Part shown: positions 17,393 to 25,949 of the stretch, one piece after another | How the letters are laid out: every line of letters begins with the position of its first letter | Position numbering within the stretch: position 1 is the stretch's first letter | Source of the DNA: Poseidonibacter antarcticus | Lineage (GTDB): Bacteria; Campylobacterota; Campylobacteria; Campylobacterales; Arcobacteraceae | Direction: 5' to 3' | DNA: 64,000 nucleotides | Assembly: GCF_003667345.1 (NCBI RefSeq) | Contig: NZ_RCWF01000002.1 | Coordinates: 186,001 to 250,000, forward strand | Translations under genes and position numbers: made by a program | Notes under the pieces: generated by a model | Told to the model about the DNA's origin: nothing | Seen by the model: the letters and a program-made list of their open reading frames with translations, nothing else | Databases searched by the model: none

Positions 17393-17393
17393 A

Positions 17394-18290
17394 CTAGAAC
17401 CTACTCTTTTCTAAATCTTCACCCATAATTCCAGTAGGTTTAAATAACAATACTAAAATTAAGAAAATAAATGCAAATGCATCTTTATATCCTCCCATTT
17501 CAGGGAAAAAGGCGATAACAACAACTTCAGTAAATCCAATAATAAATCCACCTAAAACTGCACCACTTACAGAACCAATACCACCAACAACAGCAGCTGC
17601 AAAGGCTTTTAGTCCAACTAAAACACCCATCATAGGTTCAACACTAGGATAGTTTACAGCCCAAAAAATACCACCAACAGCTGCAAGACCTGAACCCAAT
17701 GCAAATACTAAAGCAATAATCATATTTGCATCAATACCCATTAAATTTACTGTTTTAATATCAAATGAAAGTGCACGAATTGCCATACCATATTTTGTTT
17801 TATATAATACATATAAAATACATGCTAATAAAATTAAAGTGATAATAGGAACTAATATAGAAGCTACTGAAAAAGTTACACCAGCAACATTAAAAATATT
17901 TTCCATATATTCAGGAACTGGGAAAGCTCTAGGAATTCCACCTCCAAAAACTGTAAAAGCATTTTCTAAGAAAAAAGAAATACCAATTGCAGTAATAAGC
18001 AATGAAATTTTTGGAGCTTCTCTTAGAGGTTTATAGGCAATTTTATCCATAAACATACCAAAAAGTGCTGCTATAGTAACTGATAACAATACAGTAACAG
18101 AAAAAGGTAAATCAAATACTGCCATAAATGTATAACCTAAAAAGGCACCAACCATCATAATATCACCATGAGCAAAATTAATAAGCCTAAGCACTCCATA
18201 TACCATTGTATAACCAATTGCAATTAAAGCATACATAGATCCAAGAGAGAATCCATTTACCATTTGTTGCATGAATGTTAATATATCCAT
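17394..18290 (-). CDS. livH: Branched-chain amino acid ABC transporter permease LivH
   Basis: 298 residues, about eight membrane segments, starting with the family pattern NGFSLGSMYALIAIGYTMVYG near 12-32 and carrying the EAA-type loop TKYGMAIRALSFDIKTVNLMGI near 165-186. It follows the livJ gene after a 121-base gap with two strong hairpins, so its transcription probably depends on read-through from livJ. Confidence 0.94.
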   Translation of the reverse strand: MDILTFMQQMVNGFSLGSMYALIAIGYTMVYGVLRLINFAHGDIMMVGAFLGYTFMAVFDLPFSVTVLLSVTIAALFGMFMDKIAYKPLREAPKISLLITAIGISFFLENAFTVFGGGIPRAFPVPEYMENIFNVAGVTFSVASILVPIITLILLACILYVLYKTKYGMAIRALSFDIKTVNLMGIDANMIIALVFALGSGLAAVGGIFWAVNYPSVEPMMGVLVGLKAFAAAVVGGIGSVSGAVLGGFIIGFTEVVVIAFFPEMGGYKDAFAFIFLILVLLFKPTGIMGEDLEKSRF

Positions 18291-18331
18291 TAAATCTCCT
18301 GATTTTTTTAAAAGCTTCTTCTTTTGTTTTA

Positions 18332-18367
18332 CAATAGTAAAAGTAATTATATTTACTTTTACTATTG
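18332..18367 (-). terminator. 15-bp perfect hairpin in the livJ-livH gap
   Basis: Arms 18332-18346 and 18353-18367 are perfectly complementary around a 6-base loop. It is the second of two hairpins after livJ. It could attenuate read-through or protect the 3' end of livJ mRNA, an arrangement known for binding-protein operons. Confidence 0.6.
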
Positions 18368-18374
18368 CAAAAAA

Positions 18375-18405
18375 AAAGTCTAGTAATTAAATATTACTAG
18401 ACTTT
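18375..18405 (-). terminator. Intrinsic terminator/attenuator after livJ
   Basis: Perfect 13-bp stem with a 5-base loop (arms 18375-18387 and 18393-18405), followed on the minus strand by a T-run. It starts seven bases past the livJ stop. Because the permease and ATPase genes lie downstream, it probably sets the excess of LivJ over the rest. Confidence 0.75.
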
Positions 18406-18411
18406 CTAAAT

Positions 18412-19530
18412 TTATTCTGGGTTTACGGTTGCTTTAAATACAGCTTTACCATTTTTAATTTCTTTGATAACAGCAGATCTAGTTGCGTTACCTTCTTTAT
18501 TAATAGAAATTAATCCTGAAACACCATCAAAGGCAGTTGTTTTTTTAATTTGTTCATTAATACAAATTGAATTAGTTGGATCTTCACATCTATTCATTGC
18601 ATCAATTAAAATATTATACGTATCAGCACCTAATGCAGTAAACGAATTCATTTCATCTTTCCCTGTTTCTTTTTTATGGAAATTAATGAAATCTGAAGAA
18701 GTTTTTGATGGAGGATTTGTATAGTCAAAGAAATCTGTAAACATATAACCTTCAAGTGCATCTCCACCTAAATTAATAAATGTTTGATTTGCAACACCAT
18801 CACCACTAAACATTGGTTTAACTAAACCTAATTGTTTAGCTTGTCTTGCAATCATAGAAGCTTCTGGGTGATATAAAGGCATAAACATAAAGTCTGGATT
18901 AATTTTTTTAATTTGAGAAACTACAGCTTTAAAGTCTTTATCACCTGAAGTAACTTTGATTTTTTTAACAATTTTTCCACCTTTTGATTTAAAGGCTTTT
19001 TGGAATGCTTTTGAAAGTCCTAATGAATATACTTGAGCTTGGTCAATTACAACTACAGCTGTTTTATAACCTTGATCTATTGCAAAGTTTGCAACAACTT
19101 CACCTTGAAAACTATCTGAAAAACAAACTCTATTTGCAAAAGTTCTTCTTGAAGTTAATTTATCATTTGTAGCAACTGCGGCAATAACAGGAATTTTTTT
19201 CTTGTCAGCAATTGCAATTGTTTGTGCAGTATTAGTAGATGTAAGTGCTCCTAAAATAGCAACTACCTTATCTGATGAGATAAGTCTTGTAGTAGCATTT
19301 GCAGTTTCAACTTTATCACCTTTGTTATCTAATAACACTATTTTAATAGTATCACCATTTTTTAACGTAGGTTGTAACTTTTGTGCTAATTCTAAACCTA
19401 AATTAGTAACTTGCCCATATGCAGCTAATGGTCCAGACATTGGCATAACAGCACCAATTTTAATCTCTTTTGCCATTACAACGCCACAAGTTAGTGTTGA
19501 TGCAAGAGCTAAACTTAATAATTTCTTCAT
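18412..19530 (-). CDS. livJ: Branched-chain amino acid ABC transporter substrate-binding protein LivJ/LivK
   Basis: The frame is open upstream, but AAGGAG lies just before the ATG at 19528-19530, giving 372 residues that begin MKKLLSLALASTLTCGVVMAKE, a signal peptide cut near residue 20. The mature protein is a type I periplasmic-binding fold (IKIGAVMPMSGPLAAYG). It binds amino acids in the periplasm for LivHMGF. Paired cysteines near 315-325 may form a disulfide. It is first in the operon, as expected for a protein needed in excess. Confidence 0.93.
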   Translation of the reverse strand: MKKLLSLALASTLTCGVVMAKEIKIGAVMPMSGPLAAYGQVTNLGLELAQKLQPTLKNGDTIKIVLLDNKGDKVETANATTRLISSDKVVAILGALTSTNTAQTIAIADKKKIPVIAAVATNDKLTSRRTFANRVCFSDSFQGEVVANFAIDQGYKTAVVVIDQAQVYSLGLSKAFQKAFKSKGGKIVKKIKVTSGDKDFKAVVSQIKKINPDFMFMPLYHPEASMIARQAKQLGLVKPMFSGDGVANQTFINLGGDALEGYMFTDFFDYTNPPSKTSSDFINFHKKETGKDEMNSFTALGADTYNILIDAMNRCEDPTNSICINEQIKKTTAFDGVSGLISINKEGNATRSAVIKEIKNGKAVFKATVNPE

Positions 19531-19650
19531 TCTTTCTCCTTTTGTATAAATCACGATACCATAATTCTATGTAAATTTTATGTAAAGTTTGCTTATTTAT
19601 ACATAATATATATACAAAAGTTTCAAATATTATTCAGTTAATCACATTAT

Positions 19651-19992
19651 TCAATCAAGTTCTAAACTCATTAAATACATATCTTCCCCATCAATTACCT
19701 TAATTTTTACACTTTGACACTTTGGACAGCAGAAATCATTTTTTTCTAGAGTTGATGTTGTATCACAATCCAAACAATCAATCACTACTTTTTGATGATT
19801 GATTATAAATTGGGCATTATTACAGACGGTTTTTTCTTTAAAAGTATCAAATGCAGTTTGAAGTAAATCAGGTTCAACTCCTGATAATACTCCAATTTTT
19901 ACTACTACTTTTGTAACTTCTTGTGCATCATTTTGCTTTGCATGTTCTTCACAACTTTCAAGTAATGATTGAACTATTGAATATTCATGCAT
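19651..19992 (-). CDS. hypA: Hydrogenase nickel incorporation protein HypA
   Basis: 113 residues. It begins MHEYSI with the Ni-binding His2-Glu3, and carries a zinc loop with two C-x2-C pairs near 73-76 and 87-91 (CLDC, CCPKC). HypA hands nickel to the large subunit of NiFe hydrogenases together with HypB; in some Campylobacterota it also serves urease. Last gene of the hyp operon, 24 bases after hypE. Confidence 0.93.
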   Translation of the reverse strand: MHEYSIVQSLLESCEEHAKQNDAQEVTKVVVKIGVLSGVEPDLLQTAFDTFKEKTVCNNAQFIINHQKVVIDCLDCDTTSTLEKNDFCCPKCQSVKIKVIDGEDMYLMSLELD

Positions 19993-20016
19993 TTCTTCCC
20001 TTTATTTTTATATTGA

Positions 20017-21015
20017 TTAACAAATTCTAGGTAATAATTCACCCGTTGGAGTTTCTAAAAATCTTTTTGTTCCCCAAGATGAATGTAATACTACTTTTTT
20101 CTCATATTGTTGTGTTACTTTTCCTATTATGCTTGCATTTTTTGCTTCTTCAAATGTCTGTAATACTTCTATTGCTTTTTGTGCATCTTCTTTTGGTATT
20201 GCTAAAACAAATGTTCCTTCATTTGCTAAGCTCATTGCTTCAAAGCCTAGCATTTCACAAATTCCATTTACCTCATCACATACAGGTATTTTATCTTCTT
20301 GTATTTCTATACATATATCAGATTGTTTTGCCCATTCATTTAAAACAGCACTAACCCCACCTCTTGTAGCATCTCTTAAAGCAGTGATTTTAATACCTGA
20401 TTTTATTAAAGCTTCTACTTGTGGATATAAAGAAGTACAATCACTTTTTAAAGATGTTTCTAAATCCATTCCTTCACGTGCAGCAAAGATTGTAGCTCCG
20501 TGAGCTCCTATATCTCTGCTTACAAGAATCAAATCATCTTCGCTTATATTGTTTGAACTTATACCTTTATATTGTATTTCTCCAATACCTGTAGTATTTA
20601 TAAAAATCTTATCAACACTACCTTTTGGAACTACTTTAGTATCTCCACTTACTACAATTGCACCATTTTTACTTAGCTCTTCTTTCATACTTGCTACTAT
20701 TTTTTCTAAGCTTTTTATTTCAAAGCCTTCTTCTATTATCACAGAACAAGTAAGATACTTTGGTTTTGCTCCCATCATTGATAAATCATTACAAGTTCCA
20801 CAAATAGCAAGTTTACCTATATCTGCTCCATTAAAAAAAAGTGGACTTACTGTAAAAGAATCAGTAGAAAAAGCAAGTTCTCCACCATGAATAACAGCGG
20901 CATCTTCACTTTTTGATAAAATCTCATTTTTAAAAGCTTTATAAAATACTTTATTTATAAGTTCATTGTTCTCAGCACCACCATTTCCATGTGCTAGTGT
21001 TATTGTTTTATTCAT
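20017..21015 (-). CDS. hypE: Hydrogenase maturation protein HypE
   Basis: 332 residues, AIR-synthase-like fold, ending in PRIC, the C-terminal cysteine that is carbamoylated by HypF and dehydrated to thiocyanate as the cyanide source for the NiFe centre. The N-terminal LAHGNGGAENNELI is the family start. It needs HypF, which is not in this window. Gap to hypD is 33 bases. Confidence 0.95.
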   Translation of the reverse strand: MNKTITLAHGNGGAENNELINKVFYKAFKNEILSKSEDAAVIHGGELAFSTDSFTVSPLFFNGADIGKLAICGTCNDLSMMGAKPKYLTCSVIIEEGFEIKSLEKIVASMKEELSKNGAIVVSGDTKVVPKGSVDKIFINTTGIGEIQYKGISSNNISEDDLILVSRDIGAHGATIFAAREGMDLETSLKSDCTSLYPQVEALIKSGIKITALRDATRGGVSAVLNEWAKQSDICIEIQEDKIPVCDEVNGICEMLGFEAMSLANEGTFVLAIPKEDAQKAIEVLQTFEEAKNASIIGKVTQQYEKKVVLHSSWGTKRFLETPTGELLPRIC

Positions 21016-21048
21016 CTTTACTTTTCCTTTAGTACTTAATTTTAAATA

Positions 21049-22173
21049 CTATATTAGATTTCCATATTTATAATACGCAGCACATGCACCTTCACTACTT
21101 ACCATACAAGAACCAACTGGCTTAGTAGGCTTACATGCAGTTCCAAAGATTGTACAATCAGGTGGATTTGCAACTCCTCTTAAAATATCACCACAAATAC
21201 AAAGTTTATGATCTTTTTTCTCTTGCGTTGGTAATACATCTTTATATATTACTTTTGCATTATATTTGGCAAATTGTTCTTTTAGTTCAAAACCACTATT
21301 TTTAACATTTCCTAAACCTCTCCATTTGAAAGTAGTTTTTTCAAAATACTTAGACATCAAATCTTGAGCTTTTTTATTTCCATCATAAGAAACTAATCTT
21401 TTATACTCAATTTCTAATTCACATCTTTTTTCAATAAACTGCTTTACTATCATAGAAATAGATTGCATTACATCAACAGGTTCAAAGCCACCTACAACTA
21501 CAGGTATTTTATACTCTTTTGGAAATATTTCATATATCTTACTTCCACTTATAACACTTACATGTGAAGGTCCTAAGAAAGCATCTATATTATGATCTGT
21601 TGTATCTATTAGCTCACACATAACTTCTGGAACTGTTACGTGATTTATATGAAAACAGATGTTTTTAATATCTTGTTTTATTACAGTTTGAATAAGTGCA
21701 GCTGTCATTGGTGTTGTTGTTTCAAAACCAATTGCAAAAAATACAACTCTTTTATCTGGGTTTTCATTTGCTATTTTTATACAGTCCATTGGTGAATAAA
21801 CAAATCTAACATCAGCACCCTTAGCTCTTGCATCTTGTAGAGATGCTTTACTTCCTGGTACTTTTATCATATCACCTAGTGTTACAAGAATTACATTTTC
21901 TTGCATACTTAATACATAGGCATTATCAATTCTTTCTTTTGGCATAATACAAACAGGACAACCAGGACCGTGTATAAATTTGATATTTGAAGGAAGAAGT
22001 TGAGGAATACCATATTTCATAATTGTATGAGTATGTCCACCACAAACTTCCATAATATGTATATCTTTATCTAATAGTTTTGCATCTTCTTTTATGATTT
22101 TTGCATAAGCTTTTATAGTTTTTGCATCTCTGAAACCATCATATAAATCTTTTAGTTCTAATTCATTATTCAT
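21049..22173 (-). CDS. hypD: Hydrogenase maturation protein HypD
   Basis: 374 residues with the family's conserved cysteines: MEVCGGHTHTIMKYG near 42-56, GPGCPVC near 70-76, and a C-terminal cluster region (CICGDILRG, CTIFGTACKP) that binds the 4Fe-4S cluster. HypD with HypC assembles the Fe(CN)2CO unit of NiFe hydrogenases. It follows hypC by 12 bases. Confidence 0.95.
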   Translation of the reverse strand: MNNELELKDLYDGFRDAKTIKAYAKIIKEDAKLLDKDIHIMEVCGGHTHTIMKYGIPQLLPSNIKFIHGPGCPVCIMPKERIDNAYVLSMQENVILVTLGDMIKVPGSKASLQDARAKGADVRFVYSPMDCIKIANENPDKRVVFFAIGFETTTPMTAALIQTVIKQDIKNICFHINHVTVPEVMCELIDTTDHNIDAFLGPSHVSVISGSKIYEIFPKEYKIPVVVGGFEPVDVMQSISMIVKQFIEKRCELEIEYKRLVSYDGNKKAQDLMSKYFEKTTFKWRGLGNVKNSGFELKEQFAKYNAKVIYKDVLPTQEKKDHKLCICGDILRGVANPPDCTIFGTACKPTKPVGSCMVSSEGACAAYYKYGNLI

Positions 22174-22185
22174 AAGTCTGACCTA

Positions 22186-22467
22186 TTATTTATTGGGGCA
22201 ATTATCTGATTGCTCTATTGCTTCTAACCTGTCTTTTTCTTCCATTTTATCTATTATCTCTTGATAGACTTTCAGGGATTCTAGTGCATCTTCTTCATTT
22301 ATTTTATTCATTGCAAAACCTATATGAATTAATACATAATCACCAACTACAACATCTTGGTCTATTAAATCCAAAGATGCTCCACGTTCAACTCCCATAG
22401 TATCAACTACACAAGTATTCATTTCTTCATCTATACTTTTTATTTTTGATGGTATTGATAAACACAT
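22186..22467 (-). CDS. hypC: Hydrogenase assembly chaperone HypC
   Basis: 93 residues. It begins MCLSIPSKI with the essential Cys2, followed by an OB-fold-like body (DYVLIHIGFAMNKINEEDA). HypC carries the Fe(CN)2CO precursor from HypD to the hydrogenase large subunit. It starts four bases after hypB and ends 12 before hypD. Confidence 0.94.
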   Translation of the reverse strand: MCLSIPSKIKSIDEEMNTCVVDTMGVERGASLDLIDQDVVVGDYVLIHIGFAMNKINEEDALESLKVYQEIIDKMEEKDRLEAIEQSDNCPNK

Positions 22468-22471
22468 ATTA

Positions 22472-23257
22472 TTATCTCATCTTTCTTTTAAAGTTTATCC
22501 AATCAATTACATTTTGTAATGAATCTTTATCTTTGATATTTACTTCTAAAATATCTACATTTGGTTTTAATTTTCTAGCTTCTTTTTTCTCTTTTTCAAT
22601 ATCATATTCAAAATAAGGAAGTAAATCCGTTTTTGTAATTAAGATTAAATCAGCTGTTCTAAACATTACAGGATATTTTATAATCTTATCTTCACCTTCT
22701 GGAACTGAAACAAGTACAATATTTAAATGTGTCCCTACATCATAAGAAGCAGGACATACTAAGTTTCCTACATTTTCTACAAAACATACATCTAAATCAT
22801 CTAAAACAACATCATGTAAACCTTTGTGAACCATAAAAGCATCCAAGTGACAGGCACTTCCTGTTTGTATTTGAACAGCTTCTATACCTTTGTTTTTAAG
22901 TCTGTCTGCATCTTTTGATGTTTCTAAATCACCCTCAACTACTGCAAATTTAAAATCTACCATATCTACAATATTTTCTAAAAGTGTAGTTTTTCCACTT
23001 CCTGGACTACTCATAAGATTTATTCCTAAAACATTATGTGAATCAAAATGAGCTCTATTATGTGAAGCTTCATGGTCATTTTTATCAAGTATCTTTTTTA
23101 TTACAGATATTGTTTTTTTATCATTTAGCTGTGGGTTATGATGAAGTGTTTCATGAGCTGCTTGATGATTAGCACTTTCATTACTGTGACTATGTTCTTC
23201 ATCGTGTGAATGTCCGTGGTCGTGATCTGTTATACTGCATCCGCAATCTTTACACAT
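22472..23257 (-). CDS. hypB: Hydrogenase nickel incorporation GTPase HypB, His-rich
   Basis: 261 residues. C-x2-CGC near the N-terminus (C2, C5, C7) is the high-affinity Ni site; ten histidines follow within residues 12-40 and can store nickel. The GTPase domain has the G1 loop SSPGSGKTT near 83-91 and a switch/G3 region around ENVGNLVCPASYDVG. HypB uses GTP hydrolysis to load nickel with HypA. It lies 14 bases after the NicO-type permease gene, so nickel uptake and insertion are co-expressed. Confidence 0.95.
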   Translation of the reverse strand: MCKDCGCSITDHDHGHSHDEEHSHSNESANHQAAHETLHHNPQLNDKKTISVIKKILDKNDHEASHNRAHFDSHNVLGINLMSSPGSGKTTLLENIVDMVDFKFAVVEGDLETSKDADRLKNKGIEAVQIQTGSACHLDAFMVHKGLHDVVLDDLDVCFVENVGNLVCPASYDVGTHLNIVLVSVPEGEDKIIKYPVMFRTADLILITKTDLLPYFEYDIEKEKKEARKLKPNVDILEVNIKDKDSLQNVIDWINFKRKMR

Positions 23258-23271
23258 ATTTTAATCCTTTT

Positions 23272-23919
23272 TTATCCAAGAAGTATATTTGTTCCTACTA
23301 TTACTGAAATAACACCAGCAATTGTAAAAACTCTTTTTATATTTTGTTTTGAGTTTAATAGGTTTTTATTTATATATAAAATAAAAGCACCAAAACCTAA
23401 GAAAATCACCATTACACCAAGAGTAAAACTAAGAACCATAGTAAAATCAACACTTTGACTTTGAACTAATCCTAAAGTTACAAGCATTCCACGAACGCCC
23501 CCTATTCCCATAAGTGTACCAATTGTAAAAGCTGATGTTATATCTTTATTTGAGTCATTATGTGAATGTTTACTACCAAAATAAATATGAATATGTTCAA
23601 CTCCATTATGAATATGTTTATCCAAATTTATTCTATTTGTAAAAACTAAAAATAATAAATATATACCCATTCCTAAAATAACTGTTGCTGATATTACATC
23701 TCCATAAGCTAGTATTTCTTCTGATAAATTATATGTTTCTAATATCTTTGCAAAAATAAATAGTGATACACCATGCCCTACTGCAAACATTGTTGTAATT
23801 AGCATTGTTTTTCTTTTATTTTTTCCAATTGAAAAATCTGCAATAGCAGTTAAATGATCTGCTCCAAAAGCATGTAATATTCCATACCAAAAAATTAAAA
23901 GTAATCCCAAAGATTCCAC
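23272..23919 (-). CDS. NicO/NiCoT-type nickel (cobalt) permease
   Basis: 215 residues, six hydrophobic segments. HAFGADH at 16-22 matches the H-x4-DH metal signature of nickel/cobalt transporters, and a His-rich cytoplasmic loop (about 108-125) separates two halves. First gene of the hyp operon, hence nickel rather than cobalt is the likely substrate. AAGGAG precedes the ATG. No NikR-like operator was recognised upstream. Confidence 0.82.
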   Translation of the reverse strand: MESLGLLLIFWYGILHAFGADHLTAIADFSIGKNKRKTMLITTMFAVGHGVSLFIFAKILETYNLSEEILAYGDVISATVILGMGIYLLFLVFTNRINLDKHIHNGVEHIHIYFGSKHSHNDSNKDITSAFTIGTLMGIGGVRGMLVTLGLVQSQSVDFTMVLSFTLGVMVIFLGFGAFILYINKNLLNSKQNIKRVFTIAGVISVIVGTNILLG

Positions 23920-24014
23920 ATTTTCTCCTTATGAATGAGTGTTCAGTATTTGTAGTATATATAAAAAACATAAAGTTAAACTAATTTTTATTTACTCTTA
24001 TGTATATTTAGAAC

Positions 24015-24650
24015 ATGAAATGCCAAAATTGTAACAATACAACTTTTTACTATTTAAAAAATGATTATATAAAATGCAAAGAATGTGCAAAAAAATACTC
24101 TCTAAAAAAACTGCAAAGAGAAGAAAACATCAAAAAAGCTTTTATAGAAAATCTAAACGCACTTGAAAGCTCAAAAGCATTGAACTTAAATTATAGAACT
24201 ATAAAAGATAGATATGATGAGTATAGATATAAAATAGCAATGTTTTTAGAAAACGAATACAACAATAGTATAAAAGACAATAGTGAATATGAAGAGTACT
24301 ATTATTTCAATCAAAGACAAAAAAACAAAAAGAAAAAATCTCTTTATGAAGCTATAAATATTATGGGTTTTTACTCAAATGAAAAAGTATATACACTTTT
24401 GATGCCAAAATTACGACAAAAAACAAATGATATTCAAGATGATAGTTTTGAAACATATTTAAAATGGCATAAACTACATTCAAAACAAGCACATCAAACA
24501 AAACTATATGAGTTTTGGAAATATCTTGAAAATATACTTAAAAAATATAAAGGAATAAAAGAAGAGCATTTTTTTTATTATTTAAAAGAGTGTGAGTTTA
24601 GATTTAATTATGAAGAAAATGAACAAGTTCTTATTTTGGAAGGATTATAA
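24015..24650 (+). CDS. IS1595-type transposase-like protein, probably catalytically degenerate
   Basis: 211 residues. N-terminal zinc ribbon with C-x2-C at 3-6 and a second C-x2-C near 21-24, a helix-turn-helix-like stretch about 40-70, then a region whose tail (FWKYLENILKKYKGIKEEHF then YLKECEFRFNY) matches the C-terminal end of IS1595-family transposases. In that family the third catalytic residue lies in N-x-I-E before FW; here the position reads T-K-L-Y. The first aspartate position reads E. No terminal inverted repeats were seen beside the gene. A domesticated or dead transposase is the best reading; function unknown. Confidence 0.45.
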   Translation: MKCQNCNNTTFYYLKNDYIKCKECAKKYSLKKLQREENIKKAFIENLNALESSKALNLNYRTIKDRYDEYRYKIAMFLENEYNNSIKDNSEYEEYYYFNQRQKNKKKKSLYEAINIMGFYSNEKVYTLLMPKLRQKTNDIQDDSFETYLKWHKLHSKQAHQTKLYEFWKYLENILKKYKGIKEEHFFYYLKECEFRFNYEENEQVLILEGL

Positions 24651-24718
24651 AGAATAAACACATACTACACAAGATTATAATAATATACAATATATGAATA
24701 AATATCAAAAGGATAAAA

Positions 24719-25315
24719 ATGAAAATTAATAAATATATAATAATTCTAGCTGTTGGACTATTAGCTTTTATCTCAACTAACTTTAGTAAAGAAATCGTAG
24801 TACCACAAAATAAAAATATTGATTATTCAAAGACTAAAAAAGCACATTTTGCAGGTGGTTGTTTTTGGGGTGTTGAGCATTTGTTTGAAAAACAAGCTGG
24901 TGTAAAAGATGTAATTAGCGGATATATGGGTGGAACTGTTGAAAATCCTGATTATTATGGTGTTGTAAAAGGTGATACAGGTCATGTTGAAACTGTAGAA
25001 GTTATTTATAATCCTGATGAAATTTCTTATGAGAGTTTAGCAAAGCTATTTTTTGAAATACACGATTCAACTCAAAAAGATGGACAAGGTCCAGATATAG
25101 GAAGTCAATACCTTTCTGTTGTTTTTTATAACAATGAAGAAGAAAAGAAAACAACACAAAAACTAATAGAAATTTTAAAGACTAAAGGTATAAATGCAGC
25201 AACTACACTTAAACCAAATAGTCCTTTTTATGCAGCTGAGGGTTATCATCAAGATTATTATGCAAGAACTGGAAAAACTCCGTATTGTCATGTTTATAAA
25301 AAAATCTTTGATTAA
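24719..25315 (+). CDS. msrA: Peptide-methionine (S)-S-oxide reductase MsrA, exported
   Basis: 198 residues. A hydrophobic signal (about 5-20) precedes the MsrA domain with the catalytic GCFWG (Cys48) and the family's EVIYNPDEISYESL, DIGSQY and YHQDYYAR blocks. It repairs oxidised methionine, here probably in the periplasm. A C-terminal cysteine (YCHVYKK) may resolve the sulfenic acid. AAAGGA lies before the ATG. It is the last conserved gene before the accessory island. Confidence 0.93.
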   Translation: MKINKYIIILAVGLLAFISTNFSKEIVVPQNKNIDYSKTKKAHFAGGCFWGVEHLFEKQAGVKDVISGYMGGTVENPDYYGVVKGDTGHVETVEVIYNPDEISYESLAKLFFEIHDSTQKDGQGPDIGSQYLSVVFYNNEEEKKTTQKLIEILKTKGINAATTLKPNSPFYAAEGYHQDYYARTGKTPYCHVYKKIFD

Positions 25316-25339
25316 TAGCTATCTTGTACATCTAAAAAA

Positions 25340-25560
25340 GGGAGTGTTCAAAATTTTGTGTCAAACCGATAGAATATTAAATTCTAAAGGAATGACTTAT
25401 CAAACAACAGTTCAATATGGACGAGGCACTTGAACTAATAAAACAAGGTGCTAGAATTGATAGTAAAGTAATCCTTGCCTATTTAGAATTGGAGTTTAAC
25501 ATTTTCTCAATTGGCTATATTTTTTGAAGGAAGATTAGCTAAAGCTTTAAATATCTGATT
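25340..25560 (+). mobile_element. Decayed insertion-sequence left end, IS256-like
   Basis: A 24-base end (25340-25363) matches the one at 30571-30594 at 19 of 24 positions, including GTGTT and the final TGTGTCA. About 55 bases later an ATG (25417) opens a short frame MDEALELIKQGARIDSK, similar in shape to the N-terminus of IS256-family transposases; it stops at 25525-25527, after which another frame continues with EGRLAKAL. No right end was found. The family assignment is tentative. Confidence 0.45.
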
Positions 25561-25869
25561 TGAAAGGTCACTTTATTTGTTCCATAATTCCTTAATGTTT
25601 CTGGAACTTTGTAGTTTTTACTTTTTGAACACTTTGTGGAACATCAAAATCAACTTTACTACTTTATGTTCCAAAAGTAAGAGGTTGCTGAATACATGAA
25701 ACTGTCTACTTTATAGGGGACATTCCAATAAGAAAACTTGTTTTACTGGTACTAAAAAAGGGAAGCATTATATATCAAAAAACAACCTTTTATTCTACTT
25801 GAGAGCTAACTTATTCATATAACTTTATCCTTTCCTATTCTTCAATAATTAATTCACATTAATAAATTA

Positions 25870-25881
25870 TACCATTTGGTA
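25870..25881. promoter_or_regulatory. Operator-like palindrome upstream of the dehalogenase gene
   Basis: TACCA-TT-TGGTA, perfect 5-base arms. It lies about 70 bases before the dehalogenase start. A candidate site for the TetR regulator encoded two genes downstream; sequence evidence only. Confidence 0.3.
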
Positions 25882-25901
25882 TTTTATTAAGCTTATATTT
25901 A

Positions 25902-25917
25902 AGTACTAGGTGGTACT
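25902..25917. promoter_or_regulatory. Second operator-like palindrome before the dehalogenase gene
   Basis: AGTAC and GTACT arms around six bases, 33 bases before the dehalogenase ATG. Together with the palindrome at 25870 it brackets the likely promoter. Binding by the nearby TetR protein is inference. Confidence 0.3.
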
Positions 25918-25949
25918 ATTTTAAATAATTAATTAAAAAAAGGATAAAT

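Larger units (their letters stand above)
25316..25949. other. Gene-poor junction with decayed mobile DNA
   Basis: 634 bases without an intact gene. It holds a decayed insertion-sequence end (25340-25560), a 15-base block (25670-25684) shared with the second gene-poor gap at 28437-28451, and two operator-like palindromes just before the dehalogenase gene. On the minus strand near 25680 a frame ends in QPLTFGT, echoed by LYPLTFGA in the other gap, so both may be scraps of related genes. Confidence 0.6.

Noticed and set aside
20046-20890. Overlapping frames on the + strand inside hypE
   Set aside because: Antisense shadows of a well-conserved gene; Leu/His- and Ser-rich translations without motifs.
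24015-24650. An active insertion sequence
   Set aside because: No flanking inverted repeats or target duplications were seen and the catalytic positions look replaced.
25194-25433. 79-residue frame running from msrA into the IS remnant
   Set aside because: Most of it lies in another frame of msrA, and the rest is remnant DNA; no ribosome site.
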